64,000 nt of DNA from Variovorax jilinensis (GCF_030316885.1 NZ_JASZYQ010000001.1:1054001-1118000); one strand, 5' to 3'. Numbered from the stretch's first letter, positions 43,679 to 53,285 are shown. The notes: generated from the letters alone by a model not told the origin. Numbers and translations are program-made.

Positions 43679-46600
43679 ATGAATCGCGTTTTCAGTGTCG
43701 TTTGGAACTCCTCCCTGCAAGTCTGGGCCGTGGCGTCCGAGCTTGCCGGCAAGGGCCGCCAGTCCGGCACCCTGTCCCGAGGCGTGTCGGGCCACCCGGT
43801 CCGGCTGGCTGCCCTGCACATCGCCATGGCTGCGGGCCTGGCGGGCTTCGGTGGCGCGGCGCAGGCCGCCTGCACGACGTCAGGCGCCGTGATCACCTGC
43901 GCCGCGGACAGCGTGCAGACCACCATCGTGGGCGACGGACCCGCCATGCCTGCAGGCACCCTGGTGAACGTGCTGCCGAATGCGATCCTCAACACCGGCG
44001 ACAACACCGCGATCAGCATCGGCGACGGTTCGACCATTGCGATCGGCAACGACGCGCTGGTACAGAACACCGTCACGTCGACGACAGGCGGCAACTTCGG
44101 CACGGGCGCCAACACGATCGAGATGGGCAGCAACAACACGGTGACCATCGGCGCGGGTGCCCAGGTGCGTTCCGAGGGCACGGCGTTCAACGCCGAGGCG
44201 ATCAACATGGTCGGCACCGGCAACACGCTGACCAATTACGGCACGATCTTCTCGAACGCCGGCGGCGCAGCCTTCTGGCTCGAGCAGCCCGACGGCAAAA
44301 ACACGATCATCAACGAAGTCGGCGGCACGATCCAGTACGCCAGCGGTGCCAGCATCCTCGGCATGTCCGGCGCGATGGCGACGGTGGACTTCACGAACAA
44401 GGGCACGATCACGGGTTCGCTGACCTTTACCGACGGCGACGACCGGCTGCGCATCGACACCGGCTCGAGCATCAGCGGCACGATCGACGGCGGCGGCGGC
44501 AGCAACACGCTGGAACTCAACGGCGCGGGCACAGACACCTTCGTGAAGCCGTTCTCGAATTTCCAGTCGCTGATCAAGGCCGGCACCGGCACCTGGACCT
44601 TCCAGGACTCGCTGCAGGCCTCCGGCATCACGGCCACGACGGTGCAGAGCGGCACGCTGATCCTGGGTGCAGACGAGAGCGGCTACAGCAGTACCGGCAC
44701 CATGACCGTGGCGCCCGACGGCATCCTGCAGACCTCGGGCGCGTTTGCACCCAAGGTCATCACGGACAACGGCCTCGTGCGCTTCGAGCAGACCGCCAAC
44801 GGCAGTTACGACGGCCTGCTGAGCGGCAGCGGCGGCATCGAAAAGACCGGCGCAGCGACGCTCACGCTGCTCACGGACCAGGCCATCACCGGCACCACCA
44901 CCATCAGCGCCGGCACGCTGCAGCTCGGCGCGGGCGGCACGGCGGGCATGGTCACGGGCCCGATCGTCAACAACGCGGCGCTGGCCATCGATCGCTCCGA
45001 CACGGTCACGTTCGCGTCGCCCATTACCGGCAGCGGCAGCGTCACTCAGCAGGGCGCGGGCACGACCATCTTCACGGCCGACAACACCTATGCAGGCAGC
45101 ACCACCATCAGCGCCGGCACCTTGCAGCTCGGCGCGGGCGGCACCACGGGCGGCGTGACGGGCCCGATCCTGAACAACGCGGCGCTGGTGATCGACCGCT
45201 CGAACGCGATCACGCTGGCCGGGCCGATCACCGGCAGCGGCAGCGTGACCCAGCAGGGCGCGGGCACGACCACCTTCACGGCCGACAACAGCTACGGCGG
45301 CGGCACCACGATCAGCGCCGGTACCCTGCAGCTCGGCGCCGGTGGCACCACGGGCAGCGTGACCGGTCCGATCCTCAACAACGCGGCGCTGGTGATCGAC
45401 CGCTCGAACGCGCTGACGCTGGCGGCGCCCATCACCGGCAGCGGCAGCGTGACCCAGCAGGGCGCCGGCACAACGACTTTCACGGCGGACAACAGCTATG
45501 TAGGCACTACGACGATCGCGGCCGGCGTCCTGCAGCTCGGCGCCGGCGGCACCACGGGCAGCGTGACGGGCCCGATCCTCAACAACGCTTCGCTGGTGAT
45601 CGACCGCTCGAACGCCTTGACGCTGGCGGCGCCGATCACCGGCAGCGGCAGCGTGACGCAGCAGGGCGCCGGCACGACCACCTTCACGGCCGACAACACC
45701 TATGCAGGCGGCACCACGATCAGCGCCGGCACCCTGCAGCTCGGCGCGGGCGGCACCAGCGGCGCGATCGTGGGCGACGTGCTGAACAACGGCACGCTGC
45801 GCATCGATCGCTCGAACGCGCTGCAACTCGATGGCGCGATCAGCGGCACGGGTGCGCTGGTCCAGGCCGGCAGCGGCAGCACGGTGCTGACCGGTGCCAA
45901 CAGCTACTTGGGACCCACCACGGTGGCGGCCGGGGCGCTCAGGGCGGGCGCAGCCAATGCGTTCAGCGCTTCTTCGGCCCATGCGGTCGCAGCCGGTGCC
46001 ACGCTCGACACGGGCGGCTTCAACCAGACCGTCGCCAGCCTGAGCAATGCCGGCACCGTCAACCTGCTGAGCGGCGCGGCCGGCAGCACGTTGACCGTGA
46101 ACGGCGCCTATGTCGGCAACAACGGCGTGCTGAATCTCGGCACCGTGCTGGCCGGCAGCAGCAGCCTCAGCGATCGCCTGGTGCTGAACGGCAGCGCGGC
46201 CAGCGCCACCGGCAACACCACGGTTCGCATCACGAACCTCGGTGGCCTCGGTGCGCTCACCACCGGCAACGGCATCGAGGTCGTGACCGCCCAGAACGGC
46301 GCCACCACCACCGCCCAGACCACGCGCAACGCCTTCGCGCTGGCCAACGGCCATGTCGATGCCGGCGCCTTCGAGTACCGCCTCTATGCGGCCGATGCCA
46401 GCGGCGCGGGAGAGAACTGGTACCTGCGCTCGACCACCACCGTGCCGCCGGTCGACCCGGTGCCGCCGGTCAATCCGGTCGACCCGACCAAGCCGGTCGA
46501 CCCCGGCGCCGTTCCCGTGCCGACCTACCGGCTCGAGGTGCCGTTGTTCGCAGCCCTGCCGGCGCAACTGCGCCAGACCGACCTGTCGATGCTGGGCAAC

Positions 46601-47482
46601 CTGCATCGCCGCGTCGGCGACCAAACCGCGCCTGCGGCTTCCGCCAGCGGCGAGGGCGTGCGCCAGGCCTGGGCCCGCGCGGTCTACAGCGACCTCGACA
46701 TCCGCCAGAAGGGCCTGGCCAATGCCAGGAGCGACGGCCACGTGAGCGGGCTTCAGGCCGGCACCGACCTGCTGGCGAGCGGCAACTGGCGCGCCGGCAT
46801 CTATGTCGGCATGCTGGACGGCAATGCCGATGTCAGCGGCAACGCACGCGGCCTGATCGGCACGGTCGGCAGCAACGACATCGATGCACGCTACGTCGGC
46901 GCCTATGCGACCTGGATGGGCGCCGACGGCATGTATGCCGACTCGGTGCTGCAGGGCGGCCGCCACGACTACACGGTTCGACCGCTCGGCAATCCGAGCA
47001 TCGACGGCAAGGCCACCAGCCTGACCGCCTCGATCGAGATCGGCAAGGCCTTCCCGCTGGCCGAGAACTGGAGCATCGAGCCCCAGGCGCAGTTGATCCG
47101 CCAGAGCAGCCGCTTCGACAACGTGCTGATCGGTGGCGCAATCGTGGGCCAGGACGCCGACGGCGGCTGGATCGGGCGCCTCGGGGTGCGCGTCAAGGGC
47201 GACCTCGCCACTGCCGCCGGTCGGCTGCAGCCCTATGCCCGCCTGAACGTCTACAACGGCGGCTCGGGCACCGACATCGCGACCTTCGTCGGCCCGGCCG
47301 GCAGCACCGCGATTGCCAGCGCGACCGGCTACACCTCGACCGAGCTCGCGGCGGGCATGACGCTCAAGCTGACGCCGGTGGCCACGCTGTACGGCGAAGT
47401 CGGACAGCTCTACAGCAACGGCGGCGACGCGCGCGTGAAATCGTCGGTACAGGGCTCGATCGGCATGCGCCTGAGCTGGTAG
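43679..47482 (+). CDS. type Va autotransporter with repeat-rich beta-helical passenger
   Basis: A 1267-residue surface protein. Residues 1-35 (MNRVFSVVWNSSLQVWAVASE) are an extended signal-peptide region (ESPR), followed by a hydrophobic core and an AQA cleavage site near residue 63. The passenger is rich in Gly, Thr, Ser and Asn and predicts a beta-helix; residues about 405-745 are five near-identical 68-residue units with the autotransporter-associated 'TTISAGTLQLGAGG' repeat. A Pro-Val-Asp linker (about 920-945) precedes the C-terminal 12-strand barrel, which ends with the required aromatic residue (GMRLSW). The barrel inserts in the outer membrane and exposes the passenger, probably for adhesion or aggregation. 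Only one Cys near the passenger start pair is visible. Confidence 0.92.
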   Translation: MNRVFSVVWNSSLQVWAVASELAGKGRQSGTLSRGVSGHPVRLAALHIAMAAGLAGFGGAAQAACTTSGAVITCAADSVQTTIVGDGPAMPAGTLVNVLPNAILNTGDNTAISIGDGSTIAIGNDALVQNTVTSTTGGNFGTGANTIEMGSNNTVTIGAGAQVRSEGTAFNAEAINMVGTGNTLTNYGTIFSNAGGAAFWLEQPDGKNTIINEVGGTIQYASGASILGMSGAMATVDFTNKGTITGSLTFTDGDDRLRIDTGSSISGTIDGGGGSNTLELNGAGTDTFVKPFSNFQSLIKAGTGTWTFQDSLQASGITATTVQSGTLILGADESGYSSTGTMTVAPDGILQTSGAFAPKVITDNGLVRFEQTANGSYDGLLSGSGGIEKTGAATLTLLTDQAITGTTTISAGTLQLGAGGTAGMVTGPIVNNAALAIDRSDTVTFASPITGSGSVTQQGAGTTIFTADNTYAGSTTISAGTLQLGAGGTTGGVTGPILNNAALVIDRSNAITLAGPITGSGSVTQQGAGTTTFTADNSYGGGTTISAGTLQLGAGGTTGSVTGPILNNAALVIDRSNALTLAAPITGSGSVTQQGAGTTTFTADNSYVGTTTIAAGVLQLGAGGTTGSVTGPILNNASLVIDRSNALTLAAPITGSGSVTQQGAGTTTFTADNTYAGGTTISAGTLQLGAGGTSGAIVGDVLNNGTLRIDRSNALQLDGAISGTGALVQAGSGSTVLTGANSYLGPTTVAAGALRAGAANAFSASSAHAVAAGATLDTGGFNQTVASLSNAGTVNLLSGAAGSTLTVNGAYVGNNGVLNLGTVLAGSSSLSDRLVLNGSAASATGNTTVRITNLGGLGALTTGNGIEVVTAQNGATTTAQTTRNAFALANGHVDAGAFEYRLYAADASGAGENWYLRSTTTVPPVDPVPPVNPVDPTKPVDPGAVPVPTYRLEVPLFAALPAQLRQTDLSMLGNLHRRVGDQTAPAASASGEGVRQAWARAVYSDLDIRQKGLANARSDGHVSGLQAGTDLLASGNWRAGIYVGMLDGNADVSGNARGLIGTVGSNDIDARYVGAYATWMGADGMYADSVLQGGRHDYTVRPLGNPSIDGKATSLTASIEIGKAFPLAENWSIEPQAQLIRQSSRFDNVLIGGAIVGQDADGGWIGRLGVRVKGDLATAAGRLQPYARLNVYNGGSGTDIATFVGPAGSTAIASATGYTSTELAAGMTLKLTPVATLYGEVGQLYSNGGDARVKSSVQGSIGMRLSW
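44894..45900 (+). repeat. tandem 204-bp coding repeats in the autotransporter passenger
   Basis: Five consecutive 204-bp units start near 44894, 45098, 45302, 45506 and 45710. Units 2-4 are almost identical in protein (GAGGTTGSVTGPILNNAALVIDRSNALTL and ITGSGSVTQQGAGTTTFTADN) and highly similar in DNA; unit 1 and unit 5 diverge more, and a degenerate sixth copy follows. The exact 68-codon period keeps the frame, so recombination between units would lengthen or shorten the passenger. Confidence 0.85.
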
Positions 47483-47571
47483 CAGGGGGGGTCCGGGTTT
47501 CGGTTCAAATACGGGCTTCGCGGCCGCCGGACCTCGGGCGGCCTTCGACGCCACCGCACGACCGCCAAGCC

Positions 47572-47985
47572 ATGGACCTTCCTCGCATTCGTCTTCTCGC
47601 CTCTTCGCTGCGCGCCTCTGCGCCGCTGGTGCTCTGTGCAGCGGCATCGCTCGCCGCGGCACAGGACGCCAGCCAGTTCCCGGCGGCCGCGGTGCGCTTC
47701 CTGGGGACGGAGATGCCGGCCATGGAAGCCGCCGTCGCGGCCCGCGATCGCGACTATTTCGAGGACGCGATGGGCCGCATGCTCGACTTCTCGGACCGGT
47801 GGGGCTTCAAGTCGCGCGACAACCCGGCGCTGGCCCGGTATTCGATGTGCACCGACGCCGTGTCCGACTTTCTCGTGGTTGGCATGTGCCGCATCATGAC
47901 CACCAGCTCGGCCTGCGAACCCGGCATGGCCGCCAAGTTCGACAGCAACCTGCAGCAGTGCCGCGAGCTCGCGGCCAGGCGCTGA
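47572..47985 (+). CDS. small secreted protein of unknown function
   Basis: A 137-residue protein with a signal peptide ([17 protein letters not shown], cleavage near residue 30). The mature part is helical with four conserved-looking cysteines (SMCTDAV, GMCRIM, SACEPG, QQCREL) that could form two disulfides in the periplasm, and an acidic [21 protein letters not shown] helix. I do not recognise a family. It begins 89 nt after the autotransporter stop and 19 nt before the enoyl-CoA hydratase gene. Whether it has anything to do with autotransporter biogenesis is unknown. Confidence 0.72.
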   Translation: MDLPRIRLLASSLRASAPLVLCAAASLAAAQDASQFPAAAVRFLGTEMPAMEAAVAARDRDYFEDAMGRMLDFSDRWGFKSRDNPALARYSMCTDAVSDFLVVGMCRIMTTSSACEPGMAAKFDSNLQQCRELAARR

Positions 47986-48004
47986 CGCCTTCGGAGGACC
48001 CTCC

Positions 48005-48802
48005 ATGGACTACAGCCGCTACCACAGCCTCGCGATCACCCGCCGCGGCACCGCCGGCGGCGTGCTCGACATCCAGATGCGAGCGCCCAACGGCAAGCTG
48101 CCGACCGCGGGCCACGAAGGCCATCGCGAGCTGGCCGAAATCTGGCGCGACGTGTCGGCCGACGACAGCGTGCGCTGCGCCGTGCTGCGCGGAGAAGGCA
48201 TGGGCTTCTCGGGCGGCGGCGACCTGGCACTGGTCGAGCAGATGGCGACCGACGATGCGGTGCGCCTGCGCGTCTGGAAGGAGGCGCGCGACCTGGTCTA
48301 CAACCTCGTCAACTGCGACAAGCCGATCGTCAGCGCCATGCATGGCCCGGCCGTGGGCGCGGGCCTGGTGGCTGGCCTGCTGGCCGACATCTCGATCGCG
48401 GCGCGCAGCGCGAAGATCGTCGACGGCCACACGCGGCTCGGCGTGGCCGCGGGCGACCATGCCGCGATCGTCTGGCCGCTCCTGTGCGGCATGGCCAAGG
48501 CCAAGTACCACCTGCTGCTGTGCGAGCCCGTGAGCGGCGAGGAGGCCGAGCGCATCGGCCTGGTGTCGCTCGCGGTCGAGGATGCCGAACTGCTGCCGCG
48601 TGCCTACGAGGTGGCGGACCGGCTCGCGGCCGGCAGCCAGAGCGCGATCCGCTTCACCAAGTACGCGCTCAACAACTGGCTGCGCCAGGCCGGGCCGACC
48701 TTCGACGCTTCGCTCGCGCTCGAGTTCATGGGCTTCGCGGGGCCCGACGTGCGCGAAGGCGTGGCCTCGCTGCGCGAACGGCGCGCACCCCGCTTTCCCT
48801 GA
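48005..48802 (+). CDS. enoyl-CoA hydratase/isomerase family protein
   Basis: A 265-residue crotonase-fold protein. The first oxyanion-hole segment is [20 protein letters not shown] and the second [21 protein letters not shown]. The usual hydratase glutamates are not both evident in the second catalytic region ([19 protein letters not shown]), where an Asp is in place, so it may be an isomerase, hydrolase or other crotonase rather than a classic hydratase. It acts on an acyl-CoA in the cytoplasm; the substrate is unknown. It follows the small secreted protein gene closely and converges with the DUF2817 gene. Confidence 0.87.
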   Translation: MDYSRYHSLAITRRGTAGGVLDIQMRAPNGKLPTAGHEGHRELAEIWRDVSADDSVRCAVLRGEGMGFSGGGDLALVEQMATDDAVRLRVWKEARDLVYNLVNCDKPIVSAMHGPAVGAGLVAGLLADISIAARSAKIVDGHTRLGVAAGDHAAIVWPLLCGMAKAKYHLLLCEPVSGEEAERIGLVSLAVEDAELLPRAYEVADRLAAGSQSAIRFTKYALNNWLRQAGPTFDASLALEFMGFAGPDVREGVASLRERRAPRFP

Positions 48803-48811
48803 AACGCGGCT

Positions 48812-49909
48812 TCAGCAGGCCTTGAGGCCAAGCAGCGTCTGCAGCAGCACGACGCGCGTCTGGCCCAGCACCATGCCCTTCCATTCGTCGTTGTCGCAGT
48901 AGAAGGCGTCGCGCAGGTCCTGGCGGATCGCGCGCTGCTGTGCCTCCGGTGCCTCGGGATGGCGCCGCAGCCAGGTGTCGGCGCGCAGCCGGGTCAGGAC
49001 CTCCATGTCGGGCAGGGTGCCGAACTCCAGGCCCATGAGCGATGCGTTGGCCTGCGGACATTCGTCGTAGACCGTGGACACCACGGGACCCGAGACGTCG
49101 GCCGAGGCCGAAGTGCCTTCGAAGGGGGCGAACACGTCGGCACCCCACCAGGCCCGGGCGCGTGCCAGGTCGGGTGCCGCATTGCGGCCCGGATAGATCT
49201 TCTCGCCGTGGCCGTAGGGTCCGAGCCCGGTGTGGATGTCGATCCACGCGATGTCGCGCGCGGCCTGCGCATGCTGGCGCAGGATCGCCCGGATCGTGCG
49301 GTTGCTCCAGGACGGGCTGGTGCCGCCGTAGAACACGCCGTCGGGCGAGGTGTACTGGCCGGTGGTGACCGCCGCACGCCAGGCGCGCAAGCCCTTGCGT
49401 TCGATGTAGTCGGCGATCGCGGCCTCGTCGGCGGGGCCCGGGGGCCAGCCCTGCGGCAGCACGAGGGGCTCGACCTCGGCATAGGCCGCGTTGACGGGCA
49501 GCGGCGCTGCGAAGTCGATGTGGTTGCGGTTGAGGTCGATGTTGTGCTCGTTGGTGCGGTGCAGATGCGAGAAGCCGTGCGGATTGATCGCGTGCACCAG
49601 CAGCAGCGCGACCCCGGCCTCTGCGAGCCGGGCCAGCAGGTCGGCGTCGTGCAGCGTCGCGACCTGGCAGCCCGAGCCGCAGAAGCCTTCGGGCCCGTGC
49701 GTGCCCGAACTGACGATCAGGAGGCGCGTGGCCTCGGGCGCGCCGAGGCGCGCGACGTCGGTGGCCAGCGCCTCGCCGAACGCGCCGCGGTGGCTATCGA
49801 GTTCGAAGCTTTCGATATCGGCGCCTGCGTTGCGCGCGGCATCGAGGAACTTGTTGCGGGCTTCGGCGTAGCTGCCCGAGAAATGACGGGTGGCGGAGGT
49901 ACTGTGCAT
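48812..49909 (-). CDS. DUF2817 family, M14-like zinc carboxypeptidase
   Basis: A 365-residue protein of the DUF2817 branch of M14-like zinc hydrolases. [14 protein letters not shown] carries the first His and Glu ligands; [21 protein letters not shown] and [15 protein letters not shown] hold the substrate Arg and the third His ligand. No signal peptide. The ATG is preceded by AAAGGACC. These enzymes are thought to remove terminal residues or acyl groups from small peptides or amino acids, but the substrate is not established for this branch. The sequence suits cytoplasmic action. Confidence 0.85.
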   Translation of the reverse strand: MHSTSATRHFSGSYAEARNKFLDAARNAGADIESFELDSHRGAFGEALATDVARLGAPEATRLLIVSSGTHGPEGFCGSGCQVATLHDADLLARLAEAGVALLLVHAINPHGFSHLHRTNEHNIDLNRNHIDFAAPLPVNAAYAEVEPLVLPQGWPPGPADEAAIADYIERKGLRAWRAAVTTGQYTSPDGVFYGGTSPSWSNRTIRAILRQHAQAARDIAWIDIHTGLGPYGHGEKIYPGRNAAPDLARARAWWGADVFAPFEGTSASADVSGPVVSTVYDECPQANASLMGLEFGTLPDMEVLTRLRADTWLRRHPEAPEAQQRAIRQDLRDAFYCDNDEWKGMVLGQTRVVLLQTLLGLKAC

Positions 49910-49973
49910 GGGGTCCTTTTCTTCCTTCAGACCCCGATGATCGCCGCGCCGGCGAGGATGCGAAAGGGCGACC

Positions 49974-50300
49974 CTAGCCGAGGAGCTTCGCGATGGCGGA
50001 CGCCGCCTCCCGCGCTTCGCGCTCCGAATGCACTTCGGCCGCCAGCAGCCGGCCATCGGCCGCCACCGAGATCGCGATCGCCTTCTTCGGACACAGCCCG
50101 AGGCAACTGCACTGCACCACGCGCAGGCGCACCGGCAGCCGATGCAGTTCGGCCTTCAGCAGCTTGCGAACCTGCCTGGCATCGATTTTCGAAGGCCCGC
50201 TGCTGCGCTCCTCGCAGTCGCCGCAGACCAGCGCCACGCCGCCGAACTTCGGCTTCACGAAGGGGGCCGCGCGCGCGGGGCTGTCGTCGGATGAGCTCAC
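49974..50300 (-). CDS. thioredoxin-fold (2Fe-2S) ferredoxin-like protein
   Basis: About 108 residues from GTG 50300, which has AAAGGAA just before it. Cys pattern C26-x2-C29 (CGDCEER) and C64-x-C66-x3-C70 (QCSCLGLCPKKA) fits the thioredoxin-like 2Fe-2S ferredoxin family, although one extra Cys is present. It may carry electrons or deliver a cluster. It is 64 nt upstream (in transcription terms) of the DUF2817 gene and is divergent from the carboxylesterase gene. An alternative TTG start ten codons earlier is less likely. Confidence 0.8.
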   Translation of the reverse strand: MSSSDDSPARAAPFVKPKFGGVALVCGDCEERSSGPSKIDARQVRKLLKAELHRLPVRLRVVQCSCLGLCPKKAIAISVAADGRLLAAEVHSEREAREAASAIAKLLG

Positions 50301-50423
50301 TGCATTTCCTTTGGCTTTTCCCTGGTGCAAGCAGCGATGCTAGGCGCGAACGGCACGCGGCCGAGTCAGCCAACCCGCCGTCCTGCCGGTGGCGACGGTG
50401 CTTTCTGCGGTAACTTCGGGGAC

Positions 50424-51080
50424 ATGCCAAATCCTCCCATCGAAATCGAAACCGCCCCGAATCCGACCGCCACGGTCCTCGTCATGCATGGCCTGGGCGC
50501 CGATGGCAACGACTTCGTGCCGATCGCCAAGGAACTCAGGCTGGCCGAGGTCGGCCCCGTGCGCTTCGTGTTCCCGAACGCGCCGCTGCTGCCGGTGACG
50601 ATCAACGGCGGCTACCGCATGCCGGCCTGGTACGACATCCTGGGCCCCGGCGCACCCGAAGACGAAGCGGGCCTGCGCGCCTCGCAGGCCGCGATCGAGG
50701 CCTTGATCGCCGCCGAGAAGGCGCGCGGCATCCCGGCTTCGCGCATCGTCGTGGCCGGCTTCTCGCAGGGGTGCGCGATGTCGTTCATGACCGGCCTGCG
50801 CCATCCCGAGAAGCTGGCCGGCATCGTCGGCCTCTCGGGCTACCTGCCGCTGGCCGACAAGATCGCCGCCGAGCGGAGCCCGGCCAACCAGAAGACTCCG
50901 ATCTTCCAGGCCCACGGCCAGCGCGACGGCGTGGTGCCGCTGGCGCGCGCGGCCTATGGCCGGGACGCGCTGCTGGCCCTGGGCTACGACATCGAGTGGC
51001 ACGAATACCCCATGGAGCACTCGGTCTGCATGGAGGAAATCGCCGACCTGAACGGCTTCCTGCTGCGGGTCCTGGCCTGA
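50424..51080 (+). CDS. alpha/beta-hydrolase carboxylesterase (phospholipase/carboxylesterase family)
   Basis: A 218-residue serine esterase. The nucleophile is S114 in GFSQGCAMS; an Asp in GQRDGVVPL and a His in YPMEHSV complete the triad. VLVMHGLGADGNDFVP is the oxyanion-hole segment. This is the acyl-protein-thioesterase/carboxylesterase-II type, acting on short-chain esters or thioesters in the cytoplasm. ATG 50424 begins the family N-terminus; a longer frame upstream is not supported. Confidence 0.92.
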   Translation: MPNPPIEIETAPNPTATVLVMHGLGADGNDFVPIAKELRLAEVGPVRFVFPNAPLLPVTINGGYRMPAWYDILGPGAPEDEAGLRASQAAIEALIAAEKARGIPASRIVVAGFSQGCAMSFMTGLRHPEKLAGIVGLSGYLPLADKIAAERSPANQKTPIFQAHGQRDGVVPLARAAYGRDALLALGYDIEWHEYPMEHSVCMEEIADLNGFLLRVLA

Positions 51081-51150
51081 GCCACGGCTTTTTTCGGCGC
51101 TGCTGCGAGACTTCGGCGCCCGTGCTACCTTCCAGCCCCACGAAAGAACG

Positions 51151-52746
51151 ATGGGTCATATGGATACGAGCAAGATCAAGGAGCGCCTCGAAGCGCTCTC
51201 GCCCGCGCGGCTGAAGGGAGTCCGGCGCGGGATCGAGAAGGAGAGCCTGCGCGCGCAGCCTGACGGCAAGCTGGCATTGACACCGCATCCCCTGGCGCTG
51301 GGCTCGGCGCTGACCCATCCGCACATCACGACCGACTTCAGCGAGTCTCAGCTCGAGCTGATCACGGGCGTCCATTCCGACGTCGAGGCTGCGCTCCAGG
51401 AGCTGGTCGACGTCCACCGCTTCACCTACGGCGTACTCGACCAGGCCGGCAACGAGCGGCTCTGGGTCTCGAGCATGCCCTGCGGCCTGCCGACCGACGA
51501 GACCATCCCGATCGGCCGCTACGGCTCCTCCAACGTGGGCCGCGCCAAGAGCGTCTACCGCATGGGCCTGAGCCACCGCTATGGCCGGCGCATGCAGACC
51601 ATTTCGGGCATCCACTACAACTGGTCGCTGCCCGAGGTGTCGAGCGAGCAGTATTTCGCCCTGATCCGCAACTTCCGCCGCCACGCCTTCCTGCTGCTGT
51701 ACCTTTTCGGCGCCTCGCCGGCGCTGTGTTCGAGCTTCGTCGACGGCCGCCCGCACGAACTGCAGCCGCTCGGCGAGGGCAGCATGCACATGCCCCACGG
51801 CACCTCGCTGCGCATGGGGCGGCTCGGCTACCAGAGCGAGGCGCAGGCCTCGCTGGCCGTGAGCTACAACAGCCTCGACGGCTACGGCGCCTCGCTGCAG
51901 GACGCGCTGACCCGGCCATGGCCGGCCTACGAGGCCATCGGCATCCGCAACCTCGGCGGCGACTACAACCAGCTCGCCACCAGCCTGCTGCAGATCGAGA
52001 ACGAGTTCTACGGCACGATCCGCCCCAAGCGCGTGATCTACCCGGGCGAGCGGCCGCTGCATGCGCTGCGCGAGCGTGGCGTCGAATACGTCGAGGTCCG
52101 GTTGATGGACCTCGACCCCTTCGAGCCGGTCGGCATCAACGCCCAGACCATGCGCTTCCTGGACGTCTTCCTGCTGCATTGCCTGATCACCGACAGTCCG
52201 CCCGACACCCGCGCGGAGATCGCCGACCTGGCCCACAACCAGCACCTGACCGCAGCGCGCGGGCGTGAGCCCGGCCTCGCGCTGCGGCGCAATGGCCGCG
52301 ACGAGACGCTGAGCGTTTGGGGCGCCGAACTGCTGGCCGAGTTCGAGCCGATCGCCGCAGCGCTCGACGCCGCGCATGGCGGCTCCCACCATGCCGAGGC
52401 AGTACGGTCGGCCGCGGCCGCGCTGCGCGAGCCGGCGCTGCTGCCTTCGGCCCGGGTGCTCGAGGCGATGAAGTCGCACGGCGACTCCTTCGTCGCCTTC
52501 CTGCGCGCGCGCTCCGAGGAAACCCGCGCCACGCTGCTCGCGCTGCCGCTGGCCGAGGCCCGGCGCGAAGCCTTCGAGCGCATGACGCAGGCGTCGATCG
52601 CGGCCCAGCAGCGCATCGAGGCCAGCGACAGCATGCCGTTCGAGATCTACCGCGAGCAATACGTGTCGCCGGCCCGCCTGGGCTTCAAGAACCACTGGGC
52701 CGAAACGCCGGGCGAAGCAGCCGTGAGCCAGCGCGCGGCGCTCTGA
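51151..52746 (+). CDS. gshA: glutamate-cysteine ligase, class I
   Basis: A 531-residue ATP-dependent ligase, near the roughly 520 residues of the E. coli GshA type. GIEKESLR (substrate Glu site), TDFSESQLELIT, SSMPC, the SGIHYNWSLPE and PHELQPLGEGSMHMPHGTSLRMG segments, and YVEVRLMDLDPFEP are hallmark stretches. It makes gamma-glutamylcysteine, the first step to glutathione, and also the thiol donor used by some EgtB enzymes. ATG 51151 is chosen; an ATG three codons later is also possible. The class I type is typical of gammaproteobacteria, and may be one of two such enzymes in this organism. A perfect hairpin follows 27 nt after its stop. Confidence 0.92.
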   Translation: MGHMDTSKIKERLEALSPARLKGVRRGIEKESLRAQPDGKLALTPHPLALGSALTHPHITTDFSESQLELITGVHSDVEAALQELVDVHRFTYGVLDQAGNERLWVSSMPCGLPTDETIPIGRYGSSNVGRAKSVYRMGLSHRYGRRMQTISGIHYNWSLPEVSSEQYFALIRNFRRHAFLLLYLFGASPALCSSFVDGRPHELQPLGEGSMHMPHGTSLRMGRLGYQSEAQASLAVSYNSLDGYGASLQDALTRPWPAYEAIGIRNLGGDYNQLATSLLQIENEFYGTIRPKRVIYPGERPLHALRERGVEYVEVRLMDLDPFEPVGINAQTMRFLDVFLLHCLITDSPPDTRAEIADLAHNQHLTAARGREPGLALRRNGRDETLSVWGAELLAEFEPIAAALDAAHGGSHHAEAVRSAAAALREPALLPSARVLEAMKSHGDSFVAFLRARSEETRATLLALPLAEARREAFERMTQASIAAQQRIEASDSMPFEIYREQYVSPARLGFKNHWAETPGEAAVSQRAAL

Positions 52747-52773
52747 GGGCTGGCGCGTCTCGCGCCGTCGGAG

Positions 52774-52797
52774 GAGGGTAGGCCTGAACCTACCCTC
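52774..52797. promoter_or_regulatory. perfect 9-bp inverted repeat GAGGGTAGG-N6-CCTACCCTC
   Basis: Perfect arms 52774-52782 and 52789-52797 with loop CCTGAA, between gshA and the response-regulator gene, 100 bp before the latter's start. No T-run follows, so a regulator binding site is as likely as a transcript end. No regulator with a DNA-binding domain is encoded nearby. Confidence 0.45.
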
Positions 52798-52896
52798 ATT
52801 GGCCGCCTCCGCCCACCCGGCAGGCTCGGCGAATGCGGATGATCGGAACTCATGCGAGACAGACACTTGCCAGCTTCCGACCGGACCCGCCTTCCC

Positions 52897-53277
52897 ATGA
52901 CCTTCAAGACCTACCTGGTCGAAGACAACCCCGTGATTCGCGAGAACCTGATCGGCTTTCTCGAGGACATCGTCGATGCCACGATCGTGGCCCATGCCAG
53001 TGGCGAGGACGAGGCCGTGGCCTGGCTCGACAGCCATCGCGACGGTTGGGACGTTGCCATCGTCGACCTGTTCCTCGACCAGGGCAACGGGCTCGGCGTG
53101 GTCGACGCCTGTCGCCGGCGTGCCCCGCACCAGAAAGTGATCGTGGTCAGCAACTACGCCACGCCCGACGTCCGGGCCCGCTCCAAGGCCATGGGCGCCG
53201 ACGCCTTCTTCGACAAGTCGGCCGAGATCGACCTCTTCCTCGACTACTGCGAACGGCTGAGTCGCCGAAACGACTGA
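52897..53277 (+). CDS. single-domain response regulator (receiver only)
   Basis: A 126-residue receiver domain without an output domain. The acidic pair is E9/D10 (LVEDNP), the phosphoacceptor D57 (IVDLFLDQGNG), the switch Ser S85 and the conserved Lys K107 (FFDKS), so it should be phosphorylated. An in-frame ATG at 52852 would add 15 polar residues; the shorter form is preferred because it is a standard length. No histidine kinase lies in the window. Such stand-alone receivers act as CheY-like or phosphorelay intermediates. Confidence 0.87.
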   Translation: MTFKTYLVEDNPVIRENLIGFLEDIVDATIVAHASGEDEAVAWLDSHRDGWDVAIVDLFLDQGNGLGVVDACRRRAPHQKVIVVSNYATPDVRARSKAMGADAFFDKSAEIDLFLDYCERLSRRND

Positions 53278-53285
53278 GCGATTCG

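Noticed and set aside
44894-45900. Regularly spaced repeats that might suggest a CRISPR array
   Set aside because: The period is 204 bp, whole units are similar with no unique spacers, and they are translated in frame as autotransporter repeats.
43702-47985. Very long open frames in other frames and on the opposite strand across the autotransporter gene
   Set aside because: They are by-products of GC-rich, repeat-rich codons: compositions are dominated by Arg, Gly, His and Gln, and no domain or sensible start is seen. The autotransporter frame has signal, repeats and barrel.
49910-50423. Search for a further gene between the DUF2817 peptidase and the carboxylesterase
   Set aside because: Apart from the ferredoxin-like gene, the remaining short frames have no ribosome site, family character or sensible composition.
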